NCBI RefSeq assembly: GCF_012396235.1
Contig: NZ_JAAXPA010000003.1
Span: 1-64,000 of the forward strand
Direction of reading: 5' to 3'
DNA from: Rhodococcus opacus
GTDB lineage: Bacteria > Actinomycetota > Actinomycetes > Mycobacteriales > Mycobacteriaceae
Length of the DNA stretch: 64,000 nt
Below, one piece after another: positions 9,162 to 17,764 of this stretch. The translations under genes and the position numbers were made by a program. The notes beneath the pieces are model-generated. The model saw nothing but the letters and a program-made list of their open reading frames with translations, did not search any database and was not told where the DNA came from. Every line of letters starts with the position of its first letter. Position 1 is the stretch's first letter.

Positions 9162-9194
9162 CGGCGCAGCCGCACACTATCGAAAGGGAACATC

Positions 9195-10388
9195 ATGACC
9201 AACGCTGTCATCGTGGACGTCGTCCGCCTCGCCTCCGGTAAGGGCAAGCCGGGCGGTGCGCTGTCCGGCACGCACCCGGTCGAACTGCTGGCGCACGTGC
9301 TCCGGAGCATCGTCGAACGCAACGGCATCGACCCCGCACAGGTCGACGACGTCATCGGCGGCTGCGTCGGACAGGCCGGCGAGCAGGCCCTCAACATCTC
9401 CCGAACGGCGGTGCTGTCGGCCGGCTTCCCGGATTCGGTTCCGGCCACCACCGTCGACCGCCAGTGCGGCTCGAGCCAGCAGGCGGCGCACTTCGCCGCG
9501 CAGGGCGTGATCGCCGGCGCCTACGACATCGTGATCGCGTGCGGTGTGGAGTCGATGTCCCGCGTTCCGATGGGCACGACGACCATCGGTCAGGACGCGT
9601 CCGGTCCGGGCATCGCCGCCCGCTACCCCGAGGGCCTGGTCAACCAGGGCATCTCCGCCGAACTGATCGCCGCCAAGTGGAAGTTCGACCGGGACACCCT
9701 CGACGCGTTCTCCGCGCAGTCGCATCAGCGTGCCGCCGACGCCTTGTCGAAGGGCTTGTTCGACAAGGAGATCGTCCCGATCTCGGTCACCAACGCCGCC
9801 GGTGAGACGGTGACGCACACCGCCGACGAGACCGTGCGCGCCTCCACCACCGCCGAGGGACTGTCCGGGCTGAAGTCGTCGTTCTACTCCGAGAAGTACG
9901 CGGCCCGGTTCCCCGAGGCGCAGTGGCACATCACCCCGGGCAACTCGTCGCCGCTGACCGACGGCGCGTCCGCGGCGCTGATCATGAGCGAGGAGATGGC
10001 GTCGAAGCTGGGGCTGACCCCCCGGGCCCGGTTCCATTCGTTCGCAGTTGCCGGTGACGACCCGGTCTTCATGCTCACCGCACCGATCCCGGCGACCAAG
10101 AAGATCCTCGCGAAGTCGGGGCTGAGCCTCGACGACATCGACGCGTACGAGGTCAACGAGGCGTTCGCGCCGGTGCCGCTGGCGTGGGCGCACGAATTCG
10201 GGGCCGACCCGGCCAAGCTCAACCCGTGGGGCGGCGCGATCGCGCTCGGGCACGCACTCGGCTCGTCGGGCACCCGCCTGCTGAGCACCCTGGTCAACAA
10301 CCTCGAGGCCACCGGCGGACGCTACGGCCTGCAGACCATGTGCGAGGGCGCGGGCATGGCCAACGCCACCATCATCGAACGCATCTGA
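9195..10388 (+). CDS. fadA-like: Acetyl-CoA C-acyltransferase (thiolase)
   Basis: This 397-residue thiolase cleaves 3-ketoacyl-CoA with CoA. The acyl-accepting cysteine is C91 in DRQCGSSQQ. The catalytic histidine lies in [16 protein letters not shown], and the second cysteine in [11 protein letters not shown]. The full length and all three motifs indicate an active enzyme. A ribosome site GAAAGGGAA precedes ATG 9195. The SDR starts 40 bases downstream. In context it is the final step of the side-chain shortening encoded by this cluster. Confidence 0.92.
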   Translation: MTNAVIVDVVRLASGKGKPGGALSGTHPVELLAHVLRSIVERNGIDPAQVDDVIGGCVGQAGEQALNISRTAVLSAGFPDSVPATTVDRQCGSSQQAAHFAAQGVIAGAYDIVIACGVESMSRVPMGTTTIGQDASGPGIAARYPEGLVNQGISAELIAAKWKFDRDTLDAFSAQSHQRAADALSKGLFDKEIVPISVTNAAGETVTHTADETVRASTTAEGLSGLKSSFYSEKYAARFPEAQWHITPGNSSPLTDGASAALIMSEEMASKLGLTPRARFHSFAVAGDDPVFMLTAPIPATKKILAKSGLSLDDIDAYEVNEAFAPVPLAWAHEFGADPAKLNPWGGAIALGHALGSSGTRLLSTLVNNLEATGGRYGLQTMCEGAGMANATIIERI

Positions 10389-10428
10389 ACAACCCGCTCG
10401 AAAAACCCTGCTTCCGAAAGGTATAGAC

Positions 10429-11190
10429 ATGATCGTCAACGACAGCGTCGCACTCGTCACCGGCGGTGCCTCGGGCCTCGGCCTGGCCACCACCAAGGCC
10501 CTCCTCGCCGACGGCGCCAGCGTCGTCATCATCGACCTGCCCTCGTCCAACGGTGAGACCGTCGCCAAGGAACTCGGCGACCGCGTGCGCTTCGCCGCCG
10601 GCGACGTCACCAGCGAGGCCGACGTGTCCGCCGCACTCGATGTCGCGGAGTCGCTCGGGCCGCTGCGTGTCGCCGTGAACTGCGCCGGCATCGGCAACGC
10701 CATCAAGACCGTGAGCAAGAACGGCGCGTTCCCGCTGGCCGACTTCACCAAGATCGTCACCGTCAACCTCATCGGCACGTTCAACGTGATCCGCCTTGCC
10801 GCCGAGCGCATCTCGAAGAACGAGCCGATCGACGGCGAGCGCGGCGTCATCATCAACACCGCCTCCGTCGCCGCATACGAGGGCCAGATCGGTCAGGCCG
10901 CGTACTCCGCGTCCAAGGGCGGCGTCGTCGGCATGACCCTGCCGATCGCCCGCGACCTCGCGTCGCTGCTGATCCGCGTCAACACGATCGCTCCCGGCCT
11001 GTTCAAGACGCCGCTGCTCGGATCGCTGCCCGAGGCCGCGCAGCAGTCGCTCGGCGGTCAGGTTCCGCACCCCTCGCGTCTCGGCGACCCGTCCGAGTAC
11101 GGCGCGCTCGCCGCGCACATCGTCAGCAACCCGATGCTCAACGGTGAGACCATCCGTCTCGACGGCGCCATCCGCATGGCACCGCGCTGA
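10429..11190 (+). CDS. SDR 3-hydroxyacyl-CoA dehydrogenase-like protein
   Basis: This 253-residue short-chain dehydrogenase has the N-terminal cofactor motif [14 protein letters not shown], and an active site of Ser in TASVAAYEG with YSASK. The long insert before the active site ([11 protein letters not shown]) and the ending [16 protein letters not shown] match the HSD17B10-like group that oxidises 3-hydroxyacyl-CoA. A paralogue with the same ending lies at 49318-50094. Between thiolase and acyl-CoA dehydrogenase, a beta-oxidation dehydrogenase role is likely. Confidence 0.85.
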   Translation: MIVNDSVALVTGGASGLGLATTKALLADGASVVIIDLPSSNGETVAKELGDRVRFAAGDVTSEADVSAALDVAESLGPLRVAVNCAGIGNAIKTVSKNGAFPLADFTKIVTVNLIGTFNVIRLAAERISKNEPIDGERGVIINTASVAAYEGQIGQAAYSASKGGVVGMTLPIARDLASLLIRVNTIAPGLFKTPLLGSLPEAAQQSLGGQVPHPSRLGDPSEYGALAAHIVSNPMLNGETIRLDGAIRMAPR

Positions 11191-11200
11191 TCGGCGACCT

Positions 11201-11842
11201 GTGACTCTGCACGAGGACGGGCCGACCGCGACGGAGCCGGTGTACGCCGACTGGCGGACGTTCGAGGCGCTGCCGCTGACGCCCATCCTCGAGCAGGCAC
11301 TGGATCTGTTCAACGAGAACGGTTACCACGGCACGACGGTGCGGCAGATCGCCCGTCGTGTCGGGGTGACCGTTCCGGCCCTGTACTACCACCACGAGAG
11401 CAAGGAAGCCGTTCTCGTGGCCCTGTTCGAAATGCAGATGCGCGAACTGAACGACCGCGCCGAGGCAGCCGCCCGCGAGGCCGGCGACGACGTGGTGGTG
11501 CAATTCTCCAACGTCGTCGAGGCGATCGTCCTGTACATGACGTACCGAGTGCGGCACGTGTCCCTCGACACCGAGTTGCGGCACGTCTCGGCCGACAGCC
11601 GCAGCCGCTACGCCGCGACCCGCAAGCGGCTCGAGCTGATGATGATCGACCTCGTCGCCGACGGCGTCGCCCGCGAGGTGTTCCACAGCGGGGACGTCCC
11701 CGAGACCGTGCGCGCCCTCCTCGGGATGTGCCAGTCCATTCCACGCTGGTTCCAGCTCGGTGGAGCACTGACCCCCGAGCAGGTCGCCGGCCGCTACGTC
11801 GACATCGCCCTACACACCGTCGGGTATCTACCCGACCACTGA
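11201..11842 (+). CDS. TetR-family transcriptional regulator
   Basis: This 213-residue protein has an N-terminal helix-turn-helix, GYHGTTVRQIARRVGVTVPALYYHH, typical of TetR repressors, followed by an all-helical ligand domain. GTG 11201 is chosen because it lies 10 bases after the SDR stop and gives the usual N-terminal length. It is embedded in the acyl-CoA operon (8315-13049) and so probably controls it in response to an acyl-CoA. The second TetR at 15514 has a similar HTH. Confidence 0.87.
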   Translation: MTLHEDGPTATEPVYADWRTFEALPLTPILEQALDLFNENGYHGTTVRQIARRVGVTVPALYYHHESKEAVLVALFEMQMRELNDRAEAAAREAGDDVVVQFSNVVEAIVLYMTYRVRHVSLDTELRHVSADSRSRYAATRKRLELMMIDLVADGVAREVFHSGDVPETVRALLGMCQSIPRWFQLGGALTPEQVAGRYVDIALHTVGYLPDH

Positions 11843-11897
11843 CATCGCGCCGGGTCCACCGAGCCGGACGAGCTCGTCCCGGCGACAAGGAGAGACC

Positions 11898-13049
11898 ATG
11901 CAGCGCACCCTTTTCGACAGGGATCACGAAGCGTACCGGGAGACCATGCGCGAGTTTCTCGTCCGCGAGATCGAGCCGAATTACGAACGGTGGGAGTCGG
12001 ACCGGCTCATCGACCGCTCGGCGTGGCTGGCGGCCGGCAAGTCCGGGATCGTCGGGCTCGGCGTGCCCGAGGAGTTCGGCGGTTCCGGCGTCACCGATTA
12101 CCGCTTCCGGTACGTCGTCGCCGAGGAGATCGCCCGCACCGCGACGACGTCGTTCGGTTCGGGACTGTCCCTCCAGGACGACATCGCCATCCCGTACATC
12201 GTGAACCTCGGCACGGACGAGCAGAAGCAGCGGTGGCTGCCGGGCATGGCCGCGGGCGAGCTGATCGGCGCCATCGCGATGACCGAGCCCGGCGCCGGCA
12301 GCGATCTGCAGGGCGTGAAGACCACCGCGGTGCGCGACGGCGACGAGTGGGTGATCAACGGTCAGAAGACGTTCATCACCAACGGCATTCACTCGGACCT
12401 GGTCATCGTCGTCGCCCGTACCGACCCGAGCGCCGGTTCCAAGGGCTTCTCACTCCTCGTCGTGGAGCGGGGCATGCCCGGCTTCAGCCGGGGTCGCAAG
12501 CTGCACAAGGTCGGCCTGGCCGGTCAGGACACGGCCGAGCTCGTGTTCGAGGACGTGCGGGTGCCCACCACCAACCTGCTCGGCACCGAGGGCCGCGGCT
12601 TCGTTCACCTCATGGAAAACCTGCCCCTCGAACGCATTTCGATCGCGGTCAGCGCCATCACCGCCGCGAAGGCCGCCTACCAGTGGACGAGGGACTACGT
12701 GTTCGAGCGCAAGGCGTTCGGGAAGCCGATCGGCGATCTGCAGAACACCCGGTTCGCGCTGGCGGAGATGCTCACCGAGATCGAGGTGACCGAATCGCAC
12801 ATCGACCGGTGCGTACTCGCCTTGAACGCAGGCGAACTCACCGCCGTCGACGCGTCGAAGGGCAAGTGGTGGGCCAGTGAGCTGCAGAAGCGTGTCGTCG
12901 ACCGCTGCGTCCAGTTGCACGGCGGCTACGGCTACATGATGGAGTACCCCATCGGCCGCGCATACGTCGACAGCCGGATCCAGACGATCTACGGCGGAAC
13001 CACCGAAATCATGAAGGAAATCATCGGGCGCGACATCGCGGCAGGATAG
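11898..13049 (+). CDS. Acyl-CoA dehydrogenase
   Basis: This 383-residue FAD enzyme introduces the 2,3 double bond into acyl-CoA. The ACAD signatures IAMTEPGAGSDLQG, ITNGIHSDLVIVVARTD, LHGGYGYMMEYPI and the C-terminal YGGTTEIMKEIIGRDI are present. Length and motif order match short/medium-chain family members. The ribosome site AAGGAGAGACC precedes ATG 11898. It closes the plus-strand run and is convergent with the FMN oxidoreductase at 13118, with an inverted repeat between them. Confidence 0.92.
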   Translation: MQRTLFDRDHEAYRETMREFLVREIEPNYERWESDRLIDRSAWLAAGKSGIVGLGVPEEFGGSGVTDYRFRYVVAEEIARTATTSFGSGLSLQDDIAIPYIVNLGTDEQKQRWLPGMAAGELIGAIAMTEPGAGSDLQGVKTTAVRDGDEWVINGQKTFITNGIHSDLVIVVARTDPSAGSKGFSLLVVERGMPGFSRGRKLHKVGLAGQDTAELVFEDVRVPTTNLLGTEGRGFVHLMENLPLERISIAVSAITAAKAAYQWTRDYVFERKAFGKPIGDLQNTRFALAEMLTEIEVTESHIDRCVLALNAGELTAVDASKGKWWASELQKRVVDRCVQLHGGYGYMMEYPIGRAYVDSRIQTIYGGTTEIMKEIIGRDIAAG

Positions 13050-13060
13050 GCGGCTCCGCC

Positions 13061-13108
13061 GCCCGTGCGTGGTTGACGAGTCTCTGGACTCCTTAACCAC
13101 GCACGGGC
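13061..13108. repeat. Family B inverted repeat, copy 1 (bidirectional terminator candidate)
   Basis: The arms GCCCGTGCGTGGTTGACGAGTC and GGACTCCTTAACCACGCACGGGC nearly mirror each other around 3 bases. It lies between the convergent stops of the acyl-CoA dehydrogenase (13049) and the FMN oxidoreductase (13118). Related copies lie at 48572 and 49260. The outer CCCGTG is shared with family A. Confidence 0.8.
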
Positions 13109-13117
13109 GCGAAGCGC

Positions 13118-14095
13118 CTAGAGCAGGCGAGCCCGCGCGTCCGCGTACTCGCGGGTGAGGCGTTCGACGATCTCCGCCGCCGGGACGACGGCGTCGACGG
13201 CGCCGATGCCCTGTCCGGCGCCCCAGATGTCGCGCCAGGGCTTGGCTTCCGACTTCGTGCTCTTGTCCGCGTCCTCGCCGACACCGAAGTTCATGGCGGA
13301 CGGGTCCGACACGGCGAGGTTGTTCGGGTCGAGTCCGGCGGCCTCGATGCTGCCCCGCAGGTAATTGCCGTGCACGCCGGTGAACAGGTTGGAGTAGACG
13401 ATGTCGGACGCGGTGGAGTCGACGATCATCTGCTTGTAGCCCTGGTCCGCGTTGGCCTCTTCGGTGGCGATGAACGCGGATCCGATGTAGGCGAGGTCGG
13501 CGCCGGCGGCCTGCGCGGCGAGGACCGAGCGGCCGTGAGCGATGGAGCCCGACAGCAGGACCGGCCCGTCGAACCACTCGCGGATCTCCTGGATCAACGC
13601 GAACGGCGACAGGGTGCCCGCGTGTCCGCCGGCGCCGGCCGCGACGGCGATGAGGCCGTCGGCGCCCTTCTCCACCGCCTTCTTCGCGAACTTGTTGTTG
13701 ATGACGTCGTGGAGGACGATGCCGCCGTAGCTGTGGATGGCCTCGTTGACGTCGGCGCGGGCGCCGAGGGACGTGATGACGATCGGGACCTCGAACTCGA
13801 CGATGGTGGCGAGATCCTCGTCGAGACGGTCGTTGCTCTTGTGGACGATCAGGTTGACCGCGTACGGCGCGGACGGTGTCTCGGGGTTGTTGGCGTCGTG
13901 CTTGGCGAGGGCTTCGGTGATGCGGGTGAGCCATTCGCGCAACACCGGCTGCGGGCGGGCGTTCAGGGAGGGGAACGATCCGACGATGCCCGACGTCGAC
14001 TGGGCGATCACCAGGTCGGGACCCGAGACGATGAACATCGGCGACGCGACCACGGGCAGGCGAAGCCGGTCTTGCAGGATGGGGGGCAGGCTCAT
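13118..14095 (-). CDS. Nitronate monooxygenase/enoyl reductase-like FMN protein
   Basis: This 325-residue TIM-barrel flavoprotein is of the 2-nitropropane dioxygenase family. It has an N-terminal PVVASPMFIVS, the FMN-binding GADGLIAVAAGAGGHAG including the family's GxGGH-type active site, and VLLSGSIAHGRSVLAAQAAGADLAYIGSAF. The family includes nitronate monooxygenases and FabK-like enoyl reductases. Its place among acyl-CoA genes makes a thioester or enoate substrate plausible, but that is inference. ATG 14095 is chosen because the domain starts there (MSLPPILQDRLRLPVV), with ribosome site AGGAGAA upstream. Confidence 0.83.
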   Translation of the reverse strand: MSLPPILQDRLRLPVVASPMFIVSGPDLVIAQSTSGIVGSFPSLNARPQPVLREWLTRITEALAKHDANNPETPSAPYAVNLIVHKSNDRLDEDLATIVEFEVPIVITSLGARADVNEAIHSYGGIVLHDVINNKFAKKAVEKGADGLIAVAAGAGGHAGTLSPFALIQEIREWFDGPVLLSGSIAHGRSVLAAQAAGADLAYIGSAFIATEEANADQGYKQMIVDSTASDIVYSNLFTGVHGNYLRGSIEAAGLDPNNLAVSDPSAMNFGVGEDADKSTKSEAKPWRDIWGAGQGIGAVDAVVPAAEIVERLTREYADARARLL

Positions 14096-14107
14096 GAATT
14101 TCTCCTT

Positions 14108-14143
14108 GATGCAGTGGTGTACGACGATGCAGTGGTTTACGAC
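14108..14143. repeat. 18-bp tandem duplication at a gene end
   Basis: Two adjacent 18-bp copies, GATGCAGTGGTGTACGAC and GATGCAGTGGTTTACGAC, differ at one base. The minus-strand stop codon of the NTF2-like gene (14137-14139) lies in the second copy at the variant base. The duplication therefore covers the 3' end of that gene and the spacer before the next. Confidence 0.8.
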
Positions 14144-14550
14144 TGGGAGAGCTGGGCGGCCATCAGCGGGATGAGCGCCTGCAGGCCTTTCACGGGACGG
14201 ACCATCACCTTGAACGACGTGATCTGGTCGCGGTCGTTCCAGTGGAAGAGGTCGATGCCGTTGACGTGGATGCCGTCGAGTTCGGTGGCGAATTCCAGGA
14301 CCGCCGAACGGTCGCCGTACCACTCCTCGACGTAATGGAAACCGTTGCCGTCGAACACGGTCAGGGCGGCGCCGAGATACGCCAGGACCTTCGCCTTCCC
14401 TTCCTGCGGAGTGAACACCGCGGGGGAGGAGAACACGGCGTCGTCGGCGATCAGGGCGTCGAGGGCGGCGAGGGCGGCGAGGTCGCGATGTTCGACGACG
14501 TGGTGCCAGCGGTCGACGACGCCGGGGCGGGCAGGCAGTGCGGCGGTCAT
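14137..14550 (-). CDS. NTF2/SnoaL-like protein
   Basis: This 137-residue cone-shaped alpha+beta protein is recognisable by the N-terminal helix and ALDALIADDAVFSSPAVFTPQEG, then ALTVFDGNGFHYVEEW and a beta-rich end. Members act as isomerases, hydrolases or ligand-binding partners. Catalytic residues cannot be assigned here. The ATGA overlap with the crotonase stop (14547-14550) shows translational coupling, so it probably serves the same acyl-CoA pathway. Confidence 0.8.
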   Translation of the reverse strand: MTAALPARPGVVDRWHHVVEHRDLAALAALDALIADDAVFSSPAVFTPQEGKAKVLAYLGAALTVFDGNGFHYVEEWYGDRSAVLEFATELDGIHVNGIDLFHWNDRDQITSFKVMVRPVKGLQALIPLMAAQLSQS

Positions 14551-15404
14551 CCGCGGAACGCCGGGGTCGGAAGGTCTTCGCCGAACACGTCCGGCAGGTC
14601 GTCGCGGACGCTGTCGGGGAACACGGCGGGCCGCTTCTCGAGGAACGCGGAGATGCCTTCGCGCGCGTCCGGCCCGATGCCGCGGATGTTGATCCCGCGT
14701 GTCTCGACGCGGTGCGCGATCATCGGGTGCTCGGCGCCGAGTGCCCGCCACATCATCTGGCGCGACAGCGCCACCGACACCGGGGCGGAGTGCTCGGTCA
14801 GGCTCCGGGCCAGAGCGTACGCCGCGTCGAGCAGGGATTCACGCGGATACAGCTTGTACACGAGGCCGGCGTCGAAGGCCTCCGTGGCGGGGAACACCCG
14901 GCCGGAGTACACCCAGTCGAGGGCCGTCTGCAGGGGGACGAGGCGCGGCAGGAACCAGGTCGAGCAGGATTCGGGGACGATGCCGCGGCGGTTGAAGACG
15001 AATCCGATGCGGGCGTCGTCGGCGGCGAGGCGGAAGTCGGCGGCGAGGGTCATCGTGATGCCCACTCCCACGGCCGGTCCGTTGATCGCGGCGATGATCG
15101 GCTTGCGGGATTCGAACATCCGGAGCACCACGCGGCCGCCACCGTCGCGGCGGGCGTCGGCGTCCTCGTCCTCGTCCTGCCAGTGATCGAACGTGGCGGC
15201 ACCGGCCGACAGGTCTGCGCCCGCGCAGAACGCTCGTCCGGCTCCGGTGAGCACGATCGCCCGGACGGAGTCGTCCGCGTCGAGCTGGTCGTAGGCGGCG
15301 ATCAGTTCGTTCTCCATGGTGGTGGTGAACGCGTTGAGCTGGTCGGGCCGGTTCAGGGTGATCGTCGCGATACCGTCCGCGACGGCGAGTCCGATGTGAT
15401 CCAC
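14547..15404 (-). CDS. Enoyl-CoA hydratase (crotonase family)
   Basis: This 285-residue crotonase has GAGRAFCAGADLSAG, INGPAVGVGITMTLAADF and IGFVFNRRGIVPESCSTWFLPR, where the Glu of PESC lies at a catalytic position. It ends FLEKRPAVFPDSV with a C-terminal tail. It is the first gene of a minus-strand operon with the NTF2-like and FMN proteins. It is divergent from the TetR gene at 15514, and the 109-base gap carries a candidate operator. Confidence 0.87.
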   Translation of the reverse strand: MDHIGLAVADGIATITLNRPDQLNAFTTTMENELIAAYDQLDADDSVRAIVLTGAGRAFCAGADLSAGAATFDHWQDEDEDADARRDGGGRVVLRMFESRKPIIAAINGPAVGVGITMTLAADFRLAADDARIGFVFNRRGIVPESCSTWFLPRLVPLQTALDWVYSGRVFPATEAFDAGLVYKLYPRESLLDAAYALARSLTEHSAPVSVALSRQMMWRALGAEHPMIAHRVETRGINIRGIGPDAREGISAFLEKRPAVFPDSVRDDLPDVFGEDLPTPAFRG

Positions 15405-15428
15405 CGCACCAGCATGACATTGTTACCG

Positions 15429-15442
15429 AACGATCGCTAGAG
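15429..15442. promoter_or_regulatory. Candidate TetR operator GAACGATCGCTAGA
   Basis: A near-palindrome centred on CGATCG lies between the divergent crotonase (15404) and TetR (15514) genes. It matches GAACGGGCGCTAGA at 8215-8228 in 12 of 14 positions. Position between a TetR gene and its divergent neighbour is the classical site for an autoregulatory operator. Confidence 0.5.
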
Positions 15443-15513
15443 CGGGTTCTGTGACGGGACCCACTACCCTGGAGTGGTCGTGTGACGATCGGAGCGGGGA
15501 CGGAGACCGAGGA

Positions 15514-16119
15514 ATGTGCGCTGCAAGGGTGGCAGCCGTGAGCACGGGTACCGGGCGGCAGGTGATCCTCGACTCCGCGGTGGCCAACATGAACGAACGC
15601 GGCTATCACGGCACGTCGATGCGGGACATCGCCCGCGGCGCCGACATCACCGTCGCCTCGATCTACCACCACTTCGCGTCGAAGCAGGAGATCCTGCAGG
15701 ACATCATGGTGCGCGCGCTACACGACGCCATCGCCATGACGCGCGGTGCGCTGCTGCGCTCGGGTGGCGCCCCCGCCGACCAGTTGCAGGCGCTGATGCG
15801 GGCGTGGGTCATGTTCCACACCACCCGCCAGCTGGACGCGATGGTCGGCGCCACCGAGATACGCAGCCTCGACGACGCCGGCCGCCGGCTCGTCGTGGCC
15901 CTCCGCGACGAACAGGAACACCTCTTCCGCGACGTCGTCGAGCGCGGTGTCGAGGAGGGCGACTTCGCGACCGAATTCCCGCGGGACGCCGTCCGCGGCA
16001 TCATCAACATGGGCCAGTCGGTGTGCACGTGGTGGCGCGCCGACGGTCCGCTGAAGCCCGAGGAACTCGCCGAGCGCTACGCCGACCTCGCCCTCGCGAT
16101 GGTGAAACCGACCGTCTGA
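15514..16119 (+). CDS. TetR-family transcriptional regulator
   Basis: The N-terminal HTH reads GYHGTSMRDIARGADITVASIYHH, followed by SKQEIL and a helical ligand domain, about 201 residues from ATG 15514. GTG 15538, with AAGGGTGGC upstream, is an equally possible start. It is transcribed away from the crotonase operon (15404-13118) and is the likely local repressor. The HTH resembles that of the TetR at 11201, so the two may recognise related sites. Confidence 0.87.
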   Translation: MCAARVAAVSTGTGRQVILDSAVANMNERGYHGTSMRDIARGADITVASIYHHFASKQEILQDIMVRALHDAIAMTRGALLRSGGAPADQLQALMRAWVMFHTTRQLDAMVGATEIRSLDDAGRRLVVALRDEQEHLFRDVVERGVEEGDFATEFPRDAVRGIINMGQSVCTWWRADGPLKPEELAERYADLALAMVKPTV

Positions 16120-16181
16120 TCGCCGTGGCCGCGACCCGGGCAGAATCGGGGTGACGGGTTGGCGCGGAAACGGAGCGTGAG

Positions 16182-17183
16182 ATGAAGTTCGCCAGACGGC
16201 TCGACGCTCTCCAGCAGAGGTACCCGGCGATGGGCTTCCCGATCGCCGTCACGTACAAATTTCTCGACGACCAGGGCGTGTACCTCGCGGCGTTGATCGC
16301 CTACTACGGGTTCATCTCGCTGTTTCCCCTCCTGCTTCTGCTGTCGACGGTGCTCGGGTTCGTGCTGTCGGGACACCCCGAACTGCAGCAGGACATCATC
16401 GACTCGGCACTGAGCCAGTTCCCGGTCATCGGCGCCGACCTGGCCGACCCGCACCGGATCGGCGGCGGGGTGACGGGTCTGGTGATCGGACTCGTCGGTG
16501 CCCTCTACGGCGGACTCGGGGTCGCGCTGGCCAGCCAGAACGCGATGAACACGGCGTGGTCGGTGCCCCGCCACATGCGGCCCGACCCGATCCGAGGCCG
16601 GTTGCGGGGTCTGCTGTTGCTCGGCACGATCGGTCTCGCCGTCCTCGGCACCGCCGCGGTGGCGGCGGTCGGCGCCGCGACGCACCTGTCCGGATCGTTC
16701 ACCGTGCTTCTCATGCTCGCCGCGATCACGATCAACTCCGCGATCTTCATCCTCGCCTTCCGGCTCGCCACTGCCCGGCCGCTGTCCGTCGCCGACGTCG
16801 CGCCCGGCGCAGTCGCGGCAGCCGTGGTGTGGCAGGTGCTCCAATCGTTCGGTGCCTATTACGTGAGCAAGGTGGTGAGCACGGCGTCCGTGACGAACGG
16901 GGTGTTCGCCGTCGTGCTGGGGTTGCTGGCGTTCCTGTTCCTGGCCGCCGCGGCGATCGTGGTGTGTGTGGAGATCAACGTCGTCCGCGTCGACAGGCTG
17001 CACCCGCGGGCGTTGCTCGGGCCGTTCACGGACAAGGCCGACCTCGTGGAGGGTGACAGACGGACGTTCACCGACCAGGCGAAGGCGCAGCGCGCGGTAC
17101 CGCACGAGGGCATCCACGTCACGTTCGACGAAGTTTCTGCGAAGATGGACAGGCCTGGACCGCCGTCGAAGGAGGAACCATGA
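16182..17183 (+). CDS. YihY/BrkB family inner-membrane protein
   Basis: This 333-residue polytopic protein has about six hydrophobic helices. The family hallmark LIAYYGFISLFPLLLLLSTV comes after a charged N terminus, followed by GLVGALYGGLGVALASQNAMNTAW. YihY proteins were once called ribonuclease BN, but that activity belongs elsewhere; their transport role is unproven. The C-terminal 50 residues are soluble and charged. Its stop overlaps the start of the PH-domain gene (17180-17183), so the two are translationally coupled. Confidence 0.87.
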   Translation: MKFARRLDALQQRYPAMGFPIAVTYKFLDDQGVYLAALIAYYGFISLFPLLLLLSTVLGFVLSGHPELQQDIIDSALSQFPVIGADLADPHRIGGGVTGLVIGLVGALYGGLGVALASQNAMNTAWSVPRHMRPDPIRGRLRGLLLLGTIGLAVLGTAAVAAVGAATHLSGSFTVLLMLAAITINSAIFILAFRLATARPLSVADVAPGAVAAAVVWQVLQSFGAYYVSKVVSTASVTNGVFAVVLGLLAFLFLAAAAIVVCVEINVVRVDRLHPRALLGPFTDKADLVEGDRRTFTDQAKAQRAVPHEGIHVTFDEVSAKMDRPGPPSKEEP

Positions 17184-17542
17184 CCGACCCGATCTTCGAC
17201 AAGTCGGAACAGTTGAAGCAGGTCCAGCAGGGCATCCTCCCCGGAGAGTCGATCATCGCCGTGTACGACTGCATCGGCGCGGGCACCGGCTTCCTCGGGA
17301 TCACGAACCTCCGCGTCGTGATCCAGGACAAGAGCTTCGTCGGCAAGCGCACCGCGATCACGTCCATCCCGTACAAGAACATCCGCTCGGTCTCGTTCCT
17401 CAGCAACAAGTCGTGGGCCGGCCAGTTCTTCTCCTCCAGCAGCATCGCCCTCGACGTCGCCGACACCACGTACGAGGCCGACTTCCGCGGCATGGACAAG
17501 GCCCACCACGTGCACACGGTGATCCTCGAACACATCACGTGA
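17180..17542 (+). CDS. Bacterial PH-domain protein
   Basis: This 120-residue protein begins with the helix EQLKQVQQGILPGESIIAVYDC, then seven beta strands and a final helix (MDKAHHVHTVILEHI). That order is typical of the bacterial bPH_1 proteins that form rings and may bind membranes or partners. It overlaps the YihY-type gene by 4 bases, suggesting a role at the membrane with it. A hairpin at 17561-17591 follows. Confidence 0.75.
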   Translation: MTDPIFDKSEQLKQVQQGILPGESIIAVYDCIGAGTGFLGITNLRVVIQDKSFVGKRTAITSIPYKNIRSVSFLSNKSWAGQFFSSSSIALDVADTTYEADFRGMDKAHHVHTVILEHIT

Positions 17543-17560
17543 CGTAGGTCGCTCTGCTCC

Positions 17561-17591
17561 GGTGCGTCGCGCCAGGTCACGGCGACGCACC
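17561..17591 (+). terminator. Hairpin downstream of PH-domain gene
   Basis: The 10-bp perfect arms GGTGCGTCGC and GCGACGCACC enclose an 11-base loop, 19 bases after the stop codon. No T tract is seen, as is common in high-GC actinobacteria. The rest of 17592-17764 shows no gene; it should hold the promoter of the MFS gene. Confidence 0.6.
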
Positions 17592-17764
17592 CACACGCTG
17601 CGCCGGTGAGTGGAATCACGCCTGCGCGGATTATCAATTCGCTTGCGGCCTCGCCCATACTGGTACGAGCCGGTGTGCCACCATCTCGGCCCGGTTCATC
17701 CTCAGGCGAGTCCATTGGACGTGCTCGCCGATCCTACGATCAGCCCGACGGGAGTCTCGCTGCC

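Noticed and set aside
9177-10859. A 560-codon minus-strand frame across the thiolase and SDR genes
   Set aside because: It is antisense to two genes with complete catalytic motifs and has no recognisable domain.
12450-13934. A 494-codon minus-strand frame across acyl-CoA dehydrogenase and the FMN protein
   Set aside because: Arg/His-rich shadow translation; it covers parts of two convergent real genes.
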